From Girardinichthys multiradiatus (taxonomy: Eukaryota > Chordata > Actinopteri > Cyprinodontiformes > Goodeidae): a stretch of 64,000 bases of DNA. The first letter of the stretch is position 1. The number at the start of each line of letters is the position of its first letter. Under the pieces are notes generated by a model, which did no database searches, was not told the DNA's origin, and worked only from the letters and a program-made list of their open reading frames with translations. Both the position numbers and the translations under genes were made by a program. The stretch covers positions 20,285,978 to 20,349,977 of the forward strand of contig NC_061818.1 in assembly GCF_021462225.1 (NCBI RefSeq), read 5' to 3'. Positions 21,410 to 34,500 of the stretch are shown in pieces.

Positions 21410-22965
21410 GTAAAACCTATTGTGACTTGCAAAAGTGTTCACACCCCTTTAACTTTTGCACATTTAATGTACTTTAATGTAATCTCTGAGATGGTTGTGC
21501 AAAATTGTGACATAGAAGGAAAATGATACCTGGGTCCAAAATTTTGCAAATGTCCTCTTCACTGTGATCCCCCTAAATAAAATCCACTGCAACAAAATTG
21601 CCCTCATTACAACATTAGTGAATAGGCAGCATCACGAAGACCAAGGATCACAGCAGACAGATAAAGGATAAAGTTATGAAATAGTTTCAAGCAGGGTTAT
21701 TTTATAAAACAATATCCCAAGCTTTGAACATCTAACAGAGAACTGTTCAATCCATCATGGAAGGACTATGGCACAACAACAGACCTGCTAACACATGGTT
21801 CTCCATCTAAACTAGAAGAACAAGTAAGGAGATTATTAATCAAAGAAGCAGTTAGGAGGCCTTTTGTTATTTTGGAGGAGTTGCAGACATCTATAGCATA
21901 AATATAAGAATCTGTTCATGAAAGATTGAAAAGAAAGAAAAAAAAAAGAAACAAACAAACAAAGCCAGGTCTTAATGGAAGAAAGCCATAAGAACGTCCT
22001 TTTGAAGTTTGGAAAAAGCCATGCAGGGGACACAGCAGATACATTTTATTGCCAAAAGTATTTGTCTGCCTACTTTAATATGTACATGAACTTTGATGAC
22101 ATCCTATTTTTAATCTATAAACTTCATGGACCCACTGTTGCCAGCAATTGCAAATTTAACTATTCTGTAAACATCTTCCACAAGGTTTAGGAGTGTGTTT
22201 ATAATTAGATGAAAAACCAGAATTGCAGCCTTCACTCTAATTCATCCTACAGGTGTTCCAGAAGGTTGAGGTCAGGACTCTGTGCAGGCCAGTCAAGTCC
22301 ACACCGAACTTTATAAACCTGCAGCCATGGAAGTGTTCGGAACACTGGAATTCAGGGATATGGTGGTGTGACCCGATATTTTTGCCAATATATTGGTGAG
22401 ATGAAACCAAATGTTCCTTTTTTGCCTACATGCAAAACATTATGTGTGGTAGAAACACACACATATGCTGTACCATTCACCACAGATATGTCCAAGTCCT
22501 GTAAAATGTTTCTTTTTTTAATGGTACCTTGCAATAACGTGTTTTTGAACATCACCCTGAACACACTATCCTCAAGACAAAACATGGAGGAGGCAGCATC
22601 GTGCTGTGTGATGCTTTTTTTCAGCAGGGAAAGGAAATCTGGTCAGGGTATTTGATGGGTAGATGGAAAAGCTAAATACAGGCGATCCAAGAAGAACACT
22701 GTTAGAGGCTTGAGACTAAGGAAGAGGTTCACCTGTAGTCAGAGCTACAATTCAGTGGTTTAGATCAGTACATATACATGTGTTCAAATGGTCCAGTCAA
22801 AGTCCAGACTCTGCTCAGATACTTTCATATTCTGACCAGGCCTAAAAAAATTTAGGAAAGAAGTAAGAGCAAAAACTGCAGGGAAAGATTGTTCAAAAAA
22901 ACAATGACCCAGGGAGTCTGAATTCAAATGCATGCCACACTTATCAGAGTTTTAAGTGAAAAAAA
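21410..22965 (+). mobile_element. decayed Tc1-like transposon with nested insertion
   Basis: Begins with the usual AAAAGTGTTCACACCCC end and runs through ...AGAACTGTTCAATCCATCATGG to the GGAGGCAGCATCGTGCTGTG block near 22590. It ends near 22960 with the ATTCAAATGCATGCCACAC block. It is interrupted at about 22040-22398 by a second element. Confidence 0.75.
22040..22398. mobile_element. short Tc1-type MITE nested in Tc1
   Basis: The ends are imperfect inverted repeats (TATTGCCAAAAGTATT at the left; the complement of the right end reads TATTGGCAAAAATAT). The inside has blocks of a known reverse-oriented fish Tc1 family (CCACAAGGTTTAGGAGTGTG; GGTTGAGGTCAGGACTCTGT; GCAGGCCAGTCAAGT) but is heavily deleted. 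Host Tc1 sequence lies on both sides. Confidence 0.65.
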
Positions 22966-23157
22966 AAAACGATGTTCTTCATCTTCCACAGGTGTGTCCT
23001 ACTTTATGTAGTTTGTGAATGTAATATTACAAAATGTAAAAAGGCTTAGTGAAATTAAAACCTTTGGAGGACACTATATCGGATCAGAAGAAACATGTCT
23101 TCATAGATGACTCAAAACAGTATGTTAGTGGTTGTCGAGGTAAGAGAGGAGGTGAAG

Positions 23158-23524
<367 letters not shown>

Positions 23525-23544
23525 AAGAGAAACAGTAACAGATC

Positions 23545-23582
23545 TGTCCGTCCGTCCGTCCGTCTGTCTGTCTATCTATCTA
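23545..23582 (+). repeat. compound (GTCC)n(GTCT)n(ATCT)n repeat
   Basis: Follows the GATA array after about 20 bp and ends in TATC units complementary to GATA, so the two could pair as a hairpin. Confidence 0.9.
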
Positions 23583-23627
23583 TTGCTGTGAAGTCCCCCC
23601 CAAAGACCATCCTAGGGGAAACACTGG

Positions 23628-23697
23628 AGGGGTACCCATGGTATAGCAAAATGGTTCAGGGGATACACAAGTCGAAAAAGGTTGGGAACCACTGTTG
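23628..23697 (-). mobile_element. hAT-like terminal fragment
   Basis: The reverse complement starts CAGTGGTTCCCAACCTTTTT, a terminal sequence typical of hAT elements. Only the end is recognisable. Confidence 0.45.
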
Positions 23698-25327
23698 TAC
23701 AGAATGAGAGTAATCATTGTTTTCCCTTGCTTAAAGCAGCATATATATTTGAAGCTGAATGTTTCTCAGAAAGAGCAGGCTACCATAAATACACCGGGGT
23801 GTTTGTGTCAGTTGTCTGTAAACCCACAGGATGGATGCATAACAGATATATAGTCTGAAATAACGCTATGAACCCTTCATGTTGATAACATACACAAAAT
23901 TTCAGGGCTGAGTGTCAAATATCAGAGGTGCAGAGAGGCTTCCTCACAGCATCGTGTCCAGGATTACACCACCTGTTGTCAGCAAGCTCTGTACTTCCTC
24001 CTCCTTTGCTCTAACTGCTCCGTTTGCTGTCCCCTGTCTGCCCACATGCCCTGAAATCATGACAAATGTCCCAACAGACGTGTCTCAATGAGATCAATCA
24101 CTCACACAGTAGATTTTGTAGCTTTGTCTTTTACATCTCATCCACTTTGGTTGCCACGGCCCCCCAGTATATACAGCAAAGAAACTCAACGAACAGCAAG
24201 CAGGATGCATTGACCTCTAGCCGTAAAATTGCAGATTGCAACCAAGTAAAAACCATGCCTTGCCTTGCTTTTCCAAGCAAACAAAAGAATTATAGGGTAC
24301 AGGAGAAACATAGTGGTAGAACATGGCAGACTTGTGTCAAAAAGACTTGTGTCACCTGCAGATCAAAGAAGCCTATTAAAAATAAACCAAAACACTGTTT
24401 TGTTTCTCAATGACTGAAAATCAACCGCATAAACTGGCCTAAATTTAAATTTGCACACACATACGCAAAGACATCACCATGCCAGCAAATCATGTACATT
24501 ACGTTTTGGAAAATATAAACACAGTAATACTTTAGTAAATAGTAAAAACCAGGGGGAAACATACATAAAACTGTAATGACTGCCTGCAGACCCTTGGAGG
24601 AAGTACCTGGAAATAAGGGGCCACATTTGACACAACCTGGAGGTGCTAGAAGCTGTTAAGTCACACATAAAACCTCCCAGATGACTTTAGCACAATGTAC
24701 AACACACATAATGACACATATAGACACACATACACACTGACAAATATTTCTGAGATTTTTTTTTAAGTCAGCACTTTGACTGGCTGCTTTGGAACTCTAT
24801 GCCCCATTAACTAAGGGAGAGCCTGACTGAAGCAAAAGTAGGTTAAAAAGCCACATGAGACAAGAGTAGTACTGTTTGAACAGTGCCCTTTCCTGTTTTC
24901 ACACCAAGGAAAAATGAGGGAGAAGTAGAAAGGTTTGGAAAGAATGTGATGTTTTGTGTCACTTCAGCAGAATTGGATTTTTTAAAATCCAAAAAAGTGA
25001 GACAATATATGTTTATAAGAGAAAATAATAATTGTAATTCACCCGTAAAGGAAGATATAGAGGAGAGTGAAAAGCTAGAAAAGGTTGCCAATCTGGCAGT
25101 TAAATCCCAATGCTGCTACAAAAGCTTTGCAAAGCTTCCAGATCCTAACCCCCCAAAAAACATGCAGTCAGCAAACAGGCCAGAATGAGCAAGTGGAAAA
25201 TACCACAGAGGGGGGATAACAGGCGGCTAGCAAAAATTGTCTTGGTTGCAGAAAGGAGTCGATCTAACTACACCAAAAGGAGAAGTTTGAGCTAATCCCG
25301 GCTGAGAGCGTGTTGAATTTGTCTTAC
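23698..25327. other. intron, no gene recognised
   Basis: Ordinary AT-rich sequence. Short frames on both strands show no family similarity. Confidence 0.45.
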
Positions 25328-25349
25328 CTGAAAATTTGTCCCCCTCCAT
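25328..25349 (-). CDS. septin9: septin 9 alternative first exon 2 (MEGDKFS)
   Basis: The ATG at 25349-25347 opens seven codons, MEGDKFS, plus one base, followed by a strong donor GTAAGAC. Splicing to the shared exon gives MEGDKFS-ALKRSFEVED, the counterpart of human SEPT9 isoform c (MERDRIS-ALKRSFEVEE, from memory): same length, same phase, similar residues. It lies between the MKKS and MSD first exons, as in human. Confidence 0.88.
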
Positions 25350-25620
25350 GACGGGATTGCTCCCTCCACAGCCACATGTAGTCTCTGCTCTTTCACTCCT
25401 CTCTCTCTCTCTCTCCCCCCTTCCCTCCCAACTTTTTTTAGACTTCCCTCCTCTGCAGTTAGTCGCTCCCTCTCTTTTTCCCTCACTGGGTTCCTTTTTC
25501 CTCCTCCTCTCACTCTCTCTTTCCTTTCTGGCTCTTGGTTCTCTCTCCCTCCTGGCTTTGTTTCGTTCCCTGCTAATGAATTCAGAATTACGGCATCCCC
25601 ATGTGCTGATCATATGTTGC
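25350..25620 (-). promoter_or_regulatory. septin 9 promoter P2, polypurine/polypyrimidine
   Basis: Upstream of the MEGDKFS exon. From about 25380 to 25560 the plus strand is almost all C and T (including a CTCTCTCT run near 25397), so the transcribed leader would be GA-rich. Similar GA tracts occur in TATA-less promoters. No TATA or CArG element seen. Confidence 0.5.
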
Positions 25621-27033
25621 ATTTGCAGACTTCTCTTTCCTATCTATCCACAATACTGAAGCTGTATTGTAAGTGGAAAATAGAAATCATTAGCTCTGCC
25701 ATGTGACATGGACGGGCTCTTGTTGGGCGAAAATAACCTGCAGGACAAGAAAACTTTTCAATTCCTTGTGTTAAAATGCTGAGATTCATTTGATACCAAC
25801 TGTGCTCTTGTCAAATCCAAAAGGAAGTTTCCTCATGATATTATGGATACAGCTCTGCCATGGAAGACGACAGCCTGCTGAAATAATACTGGAGTCAGAT
25901 GGAAAAGGGCAAAAATAAGTATTAAAAAAGAAAAACTTCCCAGAAATGTTTGAAGATTCAACATAAAAGAGAAAGCAAGTCCATATTCCCAGCAAGGATG
26001 GATGAAACAAAAAGAGAAAGAGCGTGAGACATTTGAACTGTGGTGAAATGTCAGCCCTTCGCTCCAAAATGTGTGTTCAGGAAACTGAGATGACCTCTGA
26101 CTGTTGGCACGTCCCTCACACTGCGCCTGGGGTCAGAGGTCACACAGCAAGCGTCCAAGTTCTGATAGAGAGCTCAAACACACTCAGACATGTCAGTCTG
26201 CTGTCTTGCGCAACCCCACCAACTGGCTGCATATTTTTGGTAGAATTGTGTTTGATATTTCATTTTTTGATATTTTCATACATAGTATATATTCAGCTTC
26301 ATCTTCATCTAAAGAGTATGGTTGGTTTAACCCCTTTCGAGTCGGTAGCTCCATAAGTACATGAGATTGCCTTCAAAACATTAACGTTTAAAAGATAAAA
26401 TCAAATTTTCAATACCATTGAGCCAAAATGGCCTCTAGTTTTTCTTCTTTTGATTGACACCTATTCTGACCAATTTCAACCTATGGCCTATCCAGATCCT
26501 ATCATTTCCACCATATGTGGTCTCTTGATACAAGTCCCACCAATTCTCACACATACAGCTGTGGCCTATCAGCTTTGACGCTGATTCTGATGCTACAGGC
26601 GTGTAGCCAGTGAAAATCCTGTCTTAAAACATACAACAAAAATACAGGAAGGGGAGCCAAACTCGAAGCCAACTTCTAAAAACAGACGTGTTAACAGTGG
26701 GTTTTTTGTGTGCCCTCAGCACGTAATTGTGCATCTAGCATTACCGGATTTTGGAGTGTTTTACCAAACAAACAATGGCAAAATATTTTGTTAAAAGTAG
26801 CTAAACTCCTGATGAGAAGGGAGAAGAACTTTTCAGAGGTGGACCGACTCTCATTTTTGCTGACTGGGCCGAGGAAGACTTGGAAGGAGAGGATTTTATC
26901 CTTGACCAGCAAGTGGAAACTTATATGTATATTTATGGTTTGTTTATATGTTGTTTAGCAAATAAATACTATTTTAAAATAATCAAATAAATACAGTATG
27001 TCTTCAAGCACACGATGGGGAGTTTTTGTGTTT

Positions 27034-27036
<3 letters not shown>
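25621..27036. other. intron, nothing recognised
   Basis: No exon or repeat family recognised. Confidence 0.45.

Positions 27037-27100
<64 letters not shown>
27037..27100 (+). repeat. (TG)n microsatellite
   Basis: About 31 TG units, followed by GCGCGC. Confidence 0.95.
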
Positions 27101-27103
<3 letters not shown>

Positions 27104-27184
27104 AAGGGATAGAGAGGTGTTTTGCTTACCTGTGTAACGTTATACAAGACCTTGTTTAACGTTTACTTTGCTGTATGACTGTAT

Positions 27185-27630
27185 TGCCCCTTTTCCATGG
27201 GCTCTACTTTGCCGGGCTTCATTCCACTCAGCCCGTTTTCCATTTCTATTACTAGCTTTTCCGGTCCAAAACTGGATTTTTTTGGTACCTTTTTGGCAGC
27301 AGGTCCCATCTTCGGTGGCAGCTCGATGGACAGATGAGAAAAGAGGAAGTGTTCGCAGAGGTAGTGGAGAGTATTAAAAATATAAAGGACCATGACGGCC
27401 GCAGCAGGTGAAGTTCTGGATGCCATTTATGGCCATTGTCCTGCGAGATGTGGACGGGAGGGTGATCTGGTCTCAACCTTAATGTCGGAAGACATGATGT
27501 GCAGCAGTGAGTGTGTAGCTGAAAGCTAGATGAGAGACCCACCTCCAGCCGTAAATGGAAACACGACAGGTTTTGTCCCAAGCAAGGCAAGGTCAAGCGG
27601 AGTGGAGCTGAACTTGTGAATGGAAAAGAA
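27185..27630 (+). mobile_element. Harbinger-like remnant with Myb/SANT fragment
   Basis: The ends share an inverted CCTTTTCCAT motif (CCCCTTTTCCATGGGC at left, GTGAATGGAAAAG at right). Inside, broken frames read ...IKNIKDHDGRSR and, after a shift, EVLDAIYGHCPA. This is the KIKDHNxRSG...DAIYGHRPA signature of the Myb/SANT-like protein linked to PIF/Harbinger elements. Not functional. A relative lies at 37975-38880. Confidence 0.6.
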
Positions 27631-27984
27631 GCATATGTTGAAAGAATCCCGAAATTACAGCCTTTTGAAGTTCATATGTAGAGGTGTTTTCTATACTGGC
27701 CATTTCGGAAAATACAAGGACATTACCACAGAAAACCTCTCCAGAAGACCATTTTCTTCTTCTTTTTTTGCTATTTATATCAAATTTGAACTTATAGCAG
27801 GTAGGACTTGTATCAAATGTCTCATTTGATTTCAGAGTTCATGCCTTTAGCCCTACAAATATAGTTACATAAGAACAAAATATCCAGATAGAACAAATTT
27901 ACATTTCAGTATAATCCATGTTTTACAACTACAAAATAGTAGAAGTTAAAATAGCATTAACTGTTCAGCTTTAATATTCAGAGT

Positions 27985-28105
27985 GTCAGTCAGTCATCAT
28001 CAGTCATTTTCTACCGCTTATTCCATAGTGGGTCGCGGGGGAGCTGGTGCCTATCTCCAGCAGTCTATGGGCGAGAGGCGGGGTACACCCTGGACAGGAG
28101 TGTTT
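27985..28105 (-). mobile_element. 3' fragment of a SINE-like repeat
   Basis: Complement of the 3' part of the repeat family at 36591-36902, with blocks such as TCATTTTCTACCGCTTATTC and GAGGCGGGGTACACCCTGGA. Truncated to about 120 bp. Confidence 0.6.
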
Positions 28106-28319
28106 CCTTTAAAAAGAGACCAAGTTTCTGCAGATGTTTGGTCTCTTTTTAAAGACTTAAAGAACGGCATCTAATTTATGGCATTTAATGTAATTCAAGT
28201 ACGCATTTTTCAAGCATTTTAGGTGTTTTTGGGGAATTGTTAAGAGGTTAGAAACAGAAAATCTGTACATTAGTGCCCCCAGATGGCCAAACAGCTGTAT
28301 TTAGAATGATATTAATTAT

Positions 28320-28555
28320 AACACAGGTGGACTCTACTTCTTTTGGTGACTTTTGAAGGTAATTGCTTATTTTATTTAGCAGAATCAAAGTAAAAATGTA
28401 ATATATGTAAAAAAGTATTCTCTCTTATGCGCTACATTGAGTTGGTCTGTCACATGAAAAAAAACAAATAAATTACATTAAAGTTTGTGGTCGCAGCATA
28501 ACAAAATGGGAAAATATCAAGGGGCATGAATAGTATTGCAGGACACTGCATATAA
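28320..28555 (+). mobile_element. 3' end of a Tc1-like element
   Basis: The ACAGGTGGACTCTACTTC...TTTTGAAGGTAATTGC blocks and a terminal ...CAAGGGGCATGAATAGTATT match the 3' ends of the other Tc1 remnants here. Confidence 0.6.
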
Positions 28556-29149
28556 AAGTTTCTGCAAGTGTCAGCAAGTGTGATGCTGTCCTTGTCCCCA
28601 AAATTATTCCATCAGCCAGACTTTATTTATAAACCACTTTTCCAACAATCAAAAATAAGAAAGTGCCTTTATACAAGTGAAAACAAGAAACTAACATGCA
28701 AGCAACCATCAAGAAATGCAAAATATTAATTATCACAAAAATAAAATGTAAAATGAGAAAAATACAGTACAAGTTTATGTTAACAATAGGGTTTGAAATA
28801 CCAATATATTTAACTTAAAATTAGGGCTGACAGAAAAAAAAAATTAAATCTATAATTTTAAAAGCATTTTTGATCAAATTAACAATGTAACAGATCACAA
28901 CAAGAACAAACTAACATAGAAAATGATAAACAGATACATTTAAATATAAAATAAAACTTTTTATTCAGGCTAAATAAGATCAAGGCTGAAACAATACATT
29001 TTAAACTGGCTTATAAACCAGTGAAACCTCTATCTTAGTGTATTTGTGACCAAATGTGCATCTACATTAAAATGTGAGCTGTAAAAAAATCCAGCCACGC
29101 ATTCAGTTTCAGTATAACAAGTAAGCCACATTAGAAAATCCCTGCTGCT
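28556..29149. other. AT-rich intron, possible LINE tail
   Basis: Around 28617-28680 a TTTATTTATAAACCACTTT stretch resembles reversed LINE 3' ends. The rest is featureless. Confidence 0.35.
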
Positions 29150-29720
29150 CTCTCAGCTATTATGTCTGCACAAGAGCTACAAATTGTTATGAAAATCGTG
29201 CTAAAGATCTTCTAAAAAAGTTTGGATTGAGAAAGCAGTTTTTACATAGAAATAAATCATGTTGCTCAGTTAAATTGAAGAAGCAACTTGTCCCGGCCAC
29301 CTTCTTAACTCACAATGATCATGTCGGCATTATTTATCTGAATGCTGCTGTTGGCTCTTTGTAAATGTCAGGTGCTGTTTATCATGGGGCACTGAGATTT
29401 ATCACAAGATGTAAACCTCTTACTCACCATTGTACTTTATACTTTTTGGTTAACATGCTGATCTTTGCATTGGTTTCTTTAAATGTATAAATCAGTTAAT
29501 GACCTCATACCAGTACATCTATCTTCCTATATGTCACCTAAACATAGCAACTACAGCTTTTGCTCACTGGCCTCTATTAAATCCAGTATTCCTTTAGTTT
29601 ATACAGAACTTGGGAAAAGGGTATTTTTTTACAATCCTCCTTTTATTAAAGCTGGACCTGAATCTGTACAGCTTCACTGACCCAAAGGCTTTTAAACATA
29701 TTAGAGGATATTAGAGAAAG
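29150..29720 (+). mobile_element. decayed LINE reverse-transcriptase C-terminus
   Basis: Stop-interrupted frames read ...GAVYHGALRFITRCKPLTHH and, in another frame from about 29484, MYKSVNDLIPVHLSSYMSP. These are recognisable blocks of the RT C-terminal part of fish LINE ORF2 proteins. Old and non-functional. Confidence 0.6.
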
Positions 29721-29984
29721 CATCTCTGGATGGCTGCTCCTGGTTTTAATGTTGCATTGATATTGGTTTTATTTTTTCCGTTCATGTCTTCTATAAATTA
29801 TACTGACTATCTTCTGTTTTAAAATATTATTATTTTGCATGTCTATTTCAAACAAACTGCTCTTAAAAATGAGACGTAGTTTCTCAATAACATTTACCTC
29901 CATAAATAAAGGTAAGATAAAAATAAACAAAAACATTGGGCAGCATATTAATGAAGACTTTTAATGTGTTTCTATGCCAATTTT

Positions 29985-30259
29985 TGTTATTCATTTGTTA
30001 TTCATCCTCAGCAAGTGAGACAACATTGGAAATAACTGCAGAACCTGATTTGTGTTTGGACTGTTTTGATCCTGTGGAGCTTCCTGAGTTATCAGAAATA
30101 TTAGCTTTATCTAAACCTTCAACTTGTATGTTAGACCAACCAAATTATTTAAGGAAGTGTTTCCTCTGATTACCAGCCCCATTTTAGGTATGATTAACTA
30201 TCCTTAGTAAATGGATATGTACCACAGGCTTTTAAAAAAGCTGTAATTAAACCTTTACT
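29985..30259 (+). mobile_element. LINE ORF2 fragment (L2/CR1-like), interrupted
   Basis: Frames read FDPVELPELSEILALSKPST, then CMLDQPNYL, and after stops the equivalents of 'iin.sl..gyvPqaFKkAviKP'. This is the block just upstream of the RT core in L2/CR1-type ORF2. The sequence breaks at 30259, where another repeat is inserted. Confidence 0.6.
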
Positions 30260-30700
30260 TGTTATGGTTTGCGAGATATAGGACCACAGAATGCAGACAA
30301 GCAGGCAGCGTGATGGTAAGTGAAAAAGGTTTAATAACAAAAAAACTCACTCACAGCAGGACGCAGGAACAAAACAACAAACGGGCAGGCAAGACAGGCA
30401 TGGCATGAGCAAAAAACAAGACTTGATACGAGAACAAGACATGATCAGAGAAAAATGTTTCCTCGATGACTAACTGAACAGGTGTGTATATATGGAGTGA
30501 AAACCAGGTGGAGCAAGGAGACAGATTAACTTGGAGCAGGTGAACCGAATAAACTTAATTAACAGACAGAACAAAACGTGGCTGCGGCAAAAACAGAGAC
30601 TCTAATATACAAACAAAACCAAACTTGACAAAACATGAACAAGACTAAAACATGACCAGAAAAATAATAAACAGAACCATGATTCAAAACTTGAGCAGTG
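30260..30700 (+). repeat. purine-rich repeat inserted between LINE pieces
   Basis: Begins TGTTATGGTTTGCGAGATAT and is purine-rich, with CAGGAACAAAACAACAAACG and a 'GTGTATATATGGAGTG' block. LINE-derived sequence lies on both sides. Family not identified; the right edge is approximate. Confidence 0.5.
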
Positions 30701-30715
30701 AAAAACATATAAGGA

Positions 30716-31510
30716 AAAAACCCTCTCTTTTCTCTTCCTAGAAGCTACACCTGGCCTGACTCTGTGTCTACCTGTGACACCTTTCTGGAGAGGGGCATCG
30801 TCCAAGCTTCTGCTGGCAACAACTTAATGCTCACCCTCTACCGATGATCCACATGGCCCTGTCTTTCAGTGTTTAACCCTTTCTCTCTCCTAGATGTAGC
30901 AATTGACTGAGCTTTTACTATAACTAATTATATGTGCTTTCTTTCAGACTCTGTCCTTGAAAACTGGCTCAGAGTTGATCTGTTCTTTCTTTCTAGATGA
31001 AATGACTAAAGGAGCTACATCCACTAACATTTACTTTTCCTTCCCATAGAAAGTACTCCTGGATCAGTGCTTCTTTGTTCTTTTTGTGTCTCTGCTCTGT
31101 TCTCTCAAACCCCCAGTCGGTCGTGGCAGATGGCCGCTCACACTGAGCCTGGTTCTGCTGGAGGTTTCTTCCTGTTAAAAGAGAGTTTTTCCTCTCCACT
31201 GTCGCTACATGCATGCTCAGTATGAGGGATTGCTACAAAGTCAACACCAGTGACTGTCCACTGTCTCTACATGCTCATTCGGGAGGAGTGAATGCTGCAA
31301 GTCACTGACTGGATGCAATCTGCTGGGTTTCCTTAGACAGAAAAACTTTTTATCCACTTTGAATAAAAAGCTAACTCAGACTGCACTGTTCAATGATTAG
31401 GATTAATTGGAATGTATGTACCTGACTTTTGTGAAGTGCCTTGAGACAACATGTGTTGTGAATTGGCGCTATATAAATAAACTGAATTGAAACTGAATTG
31501 AATTGAATTT
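30716..31510 (+). mobile_element. LINE 3' UTR and tail
   Basis: Contains the fish LINE 3' blocks GGTTTCTTCCTGTTAAAAGAG, CATGCTCAGTATGAGGGATT and GCAATCTGCTGGGTTTCCTT. It ends in AAGTGCCTTGAGACAACATG, TTGGCGCTATATAAATAAA and an AATTG repeat tail. A second copy is at 35850-36545. Confidence 0.75.
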
Positions 31511-34500
31511 GCCTCTCATAGGATGTTAAGAATCAAATACCTAATTTTAATGGATCGCTTTAGGAAAAAAAACAATAATGTACATTAGCAACCCCAAACG
31601 GTCAATCAGGGTGTGGAATTGTGATGAGTATAATGCAAAAGGACAAACCCAAGACAGTGACAAGGACAACATTGTACAAACCAAAACAAAAAGAGTTGTT
31701 TTTCCAAACAACACTTTTTTTGCCTCCACAGTGCCAGACTTGTAATCATTAAAGTAATCTTCATTAGTAATTCTCTAGGCTTTAGGGAGAACTTTCAGTT
31801 TTCATTTGGACTTGGACTGACCCACTTTTTTATTTGCTATTTGTACCTGACTGTGATAAAATATTGTACAGAGTGTCCTCAGATAAATAAGAAAAAAGAA
31901 CTGATGAAGAACAAAAAAACAGCTGTCAGGTCTTAAAATCTAGTAAAAGTAGATCTGGTAGTTATTTCCTTAAGAAATAAAAATAACAAAAATTAAAGCA
32001 GTTTAAAATAACTCATGACACATAGTAAAGGGAAAACAAGTGGGCCTTTAGCTTTGCTATAAAAACATCAAAAGAGCCTGTCTTACATCCATAGGAAGAC
32101 TGTTTCAACAATTAGGTGCCTGAAAAGAGGAAACTTGCTCACCAACAGTCTTATTCCTGACTTTAGGCAGAGCATGGCAGTGCATATGTTCATTATGTGC
32201 TGTATCTCTAAGTTGCAACACTCATGCCACAGATTTGTTTTATGTACAAAACAGCTGATGCTGCCTGACTTAGCCAAAAATGAAATGATGTACGCTGCAG
32301 TATCAGATGCACAGAAAGGTGATGCTAGTGAGTTATTTACTTTAAGTGGTGTGCTTTTTGCATGCCAAAGCAACTCAAGGCTGATCCTCAACAGTGTGTT
32401 AAGTTGTCTGCTTCGTGTAGATACAGTTCAGGGGCCTTTCTTTGTCTGAATGATTTATTGGTCAGGGTTAAGTGCCCCACAAACCAACAAAACATTCCTC
32501 TGAAATCGGTCAAGTACTGGAATGAAAAGGACAGAAAAATAAAGAAAGAAAGAGAAGACCAAATAAAACGGAAGAAATGTTGCTCAAGAACACTTTAAAA
32601 GATTGCGAGGAGGCCTGGCTCCTCGGAAACAAATTATGAGGAAATGAGGGATGACTCAAGACACAGCACTGTAAATTATGGACTATATGGCAGCACAGTG
32701 TTGATATGTAATCTAAATGTAGAGATTACAATAATGGGCTTGTTGTCCCAACTGAAAGACGGTCCTTGCTTCTTGTATTATCAGTTCAAGTTTTAAGCTG
32801 TGACATCTCCATCAGTGTGCAAGTTTAAATGTCTTAAGCAGCCTTTGTTCTGCTATAAATATAGAGTTTAAGTAGTCAAACAGCACAAAATGTTTTTGAG
32901 TAACATTCAACGAGTAGCAATCATCTAAACTTGATCCGTTGACTCCCAGATGAGAGTTACCATCACAATAAGCAGTGTTTGGCAGCATTGTGTGTGCATG
33001 TACTCTATTTATGACTGCATTAATGAATATTAACAAGCAAATGCTTGTGGGCTCAGAAATCTGCTCTGTTGGCAGATGTTTTGCACACACGCATCTCGCC
33101 AAACCATGCTAACATCCCACAGAAACATGCACGCACACATGGATAGTGGTAACTATCTCAACGTCAGGAAGGCCTGCTGACAGGGAGAGCTTTATCCACA
33201 GCTTTAAGCACTTTCTAAAAACTTGTGTGTTATAATAGGCATACATGAGGACTTAAGCTTTCGGGTTAGATGCATCACTTACTTTAGTTCAAGCTTGATG
33301 AATCAAAGCCTTGAAATGATTTTCAGTTATATCGTAGTAAAAATACGCACATTTGTTTACTTAAACACACATGAAACCCTAAAATAACCTCTGTAACGTT
33401 TCTTACATCAGTCGTGACTTGGGTATGTCAAGTTCTGTGTTCGGATCGGACTAAAGCGCAGACAAAAGCCAGGTAGCCGCATAATTAAAGGAATCTCCTT
33501 ACCCCCTATCACTCCCTTCCCCACGGACAACCAAAAACAAAGACAACCGAAGTAGCCCATTTTGCAAAACAAAAACATAACTTTTACCTGGCAACTTGTC
33601 AGAACCATTAAGAACTGTTTATCTCCCTGATGTTAGCTCAAAGGTTTCAAATCAGTTACCAGCTTCAGAATCATTAGCCACCCTTCATGCATGAACACTG
33701 TTTCAGTGCTTATTTGTGTACCACTCCCAATTGACAGGACATGCTAAAAAGGAATAGAGAACTTTTTCAGGGTGCAAATGACAGATATGTTTCTCTTGTG
33801 AGTGCCTGTGCCACACCACCAGCCTCCCCAGACTGTGCCACCCTGGGCAGTAAGTCTTGTCGCTTATTTGCTCCATAGTGTTGTTTGTATTGAGCTTTTT
33901 CCCCTATTTGTAACAGCTTCAAAATATTTTGTTTTTTACTCACCAAGCATTGCGTTTCTTCACTTAACTTCATTTTACACATAGTGTAAGGTATCAAAAC
34001 AAGTATTCTACAGTTAAAAACATGAAAATATTTGATGCTGTTCAGCATTGTTTGATTTTAATCAATAATCTTACACATCCTAGCATTTATTTACAAAAAA
34101 CAAATGCCGCTCGTGCAGTGGTGTAAAAATTTGGGTCATGTTTTGCACATGTGCAGACAAAACACACAACCACCAGATCGAGATTAGCTGCATTTGTTTT
34201 TACTCTTATCTTTTGTCTTTTACTCTCTGTGCTGCATCCTGAGGGTCATTTTACAATTCAGCATGTGTTAGGGCCCCTGACCAACAGGCTGCAAACGACT
34301 TAAAGAACCATCAGCTGCAAGATTCAGCTTGAAGGTTCCAGATGTTGTGAAAGTCCTCTGACACAAGCACACATAAAATTACACAATGAGGCAAAACGCA
34401 GAGGATTTTCTTGTGTTGTTTTGTTCACTATGTCTTAGATTGCTTGCAGTACAGTTAAACAAAACACTAAATGTTGTTATGCTAATATGAAAGTTGTGTT

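Noticed and set aside
25227..25622. Highly charged minus frames (RERERSER type)
   Set aside because: Translation of a GA-rich tract in the promoter; the real coding part is only MEGDKFS.
33563..33608. MVLTSCQ as another septin 9 first exon
   Set aside because: ATG and donor are present, but the coding length is 21 nt (phase 0), which would not join the shared exon in frame.
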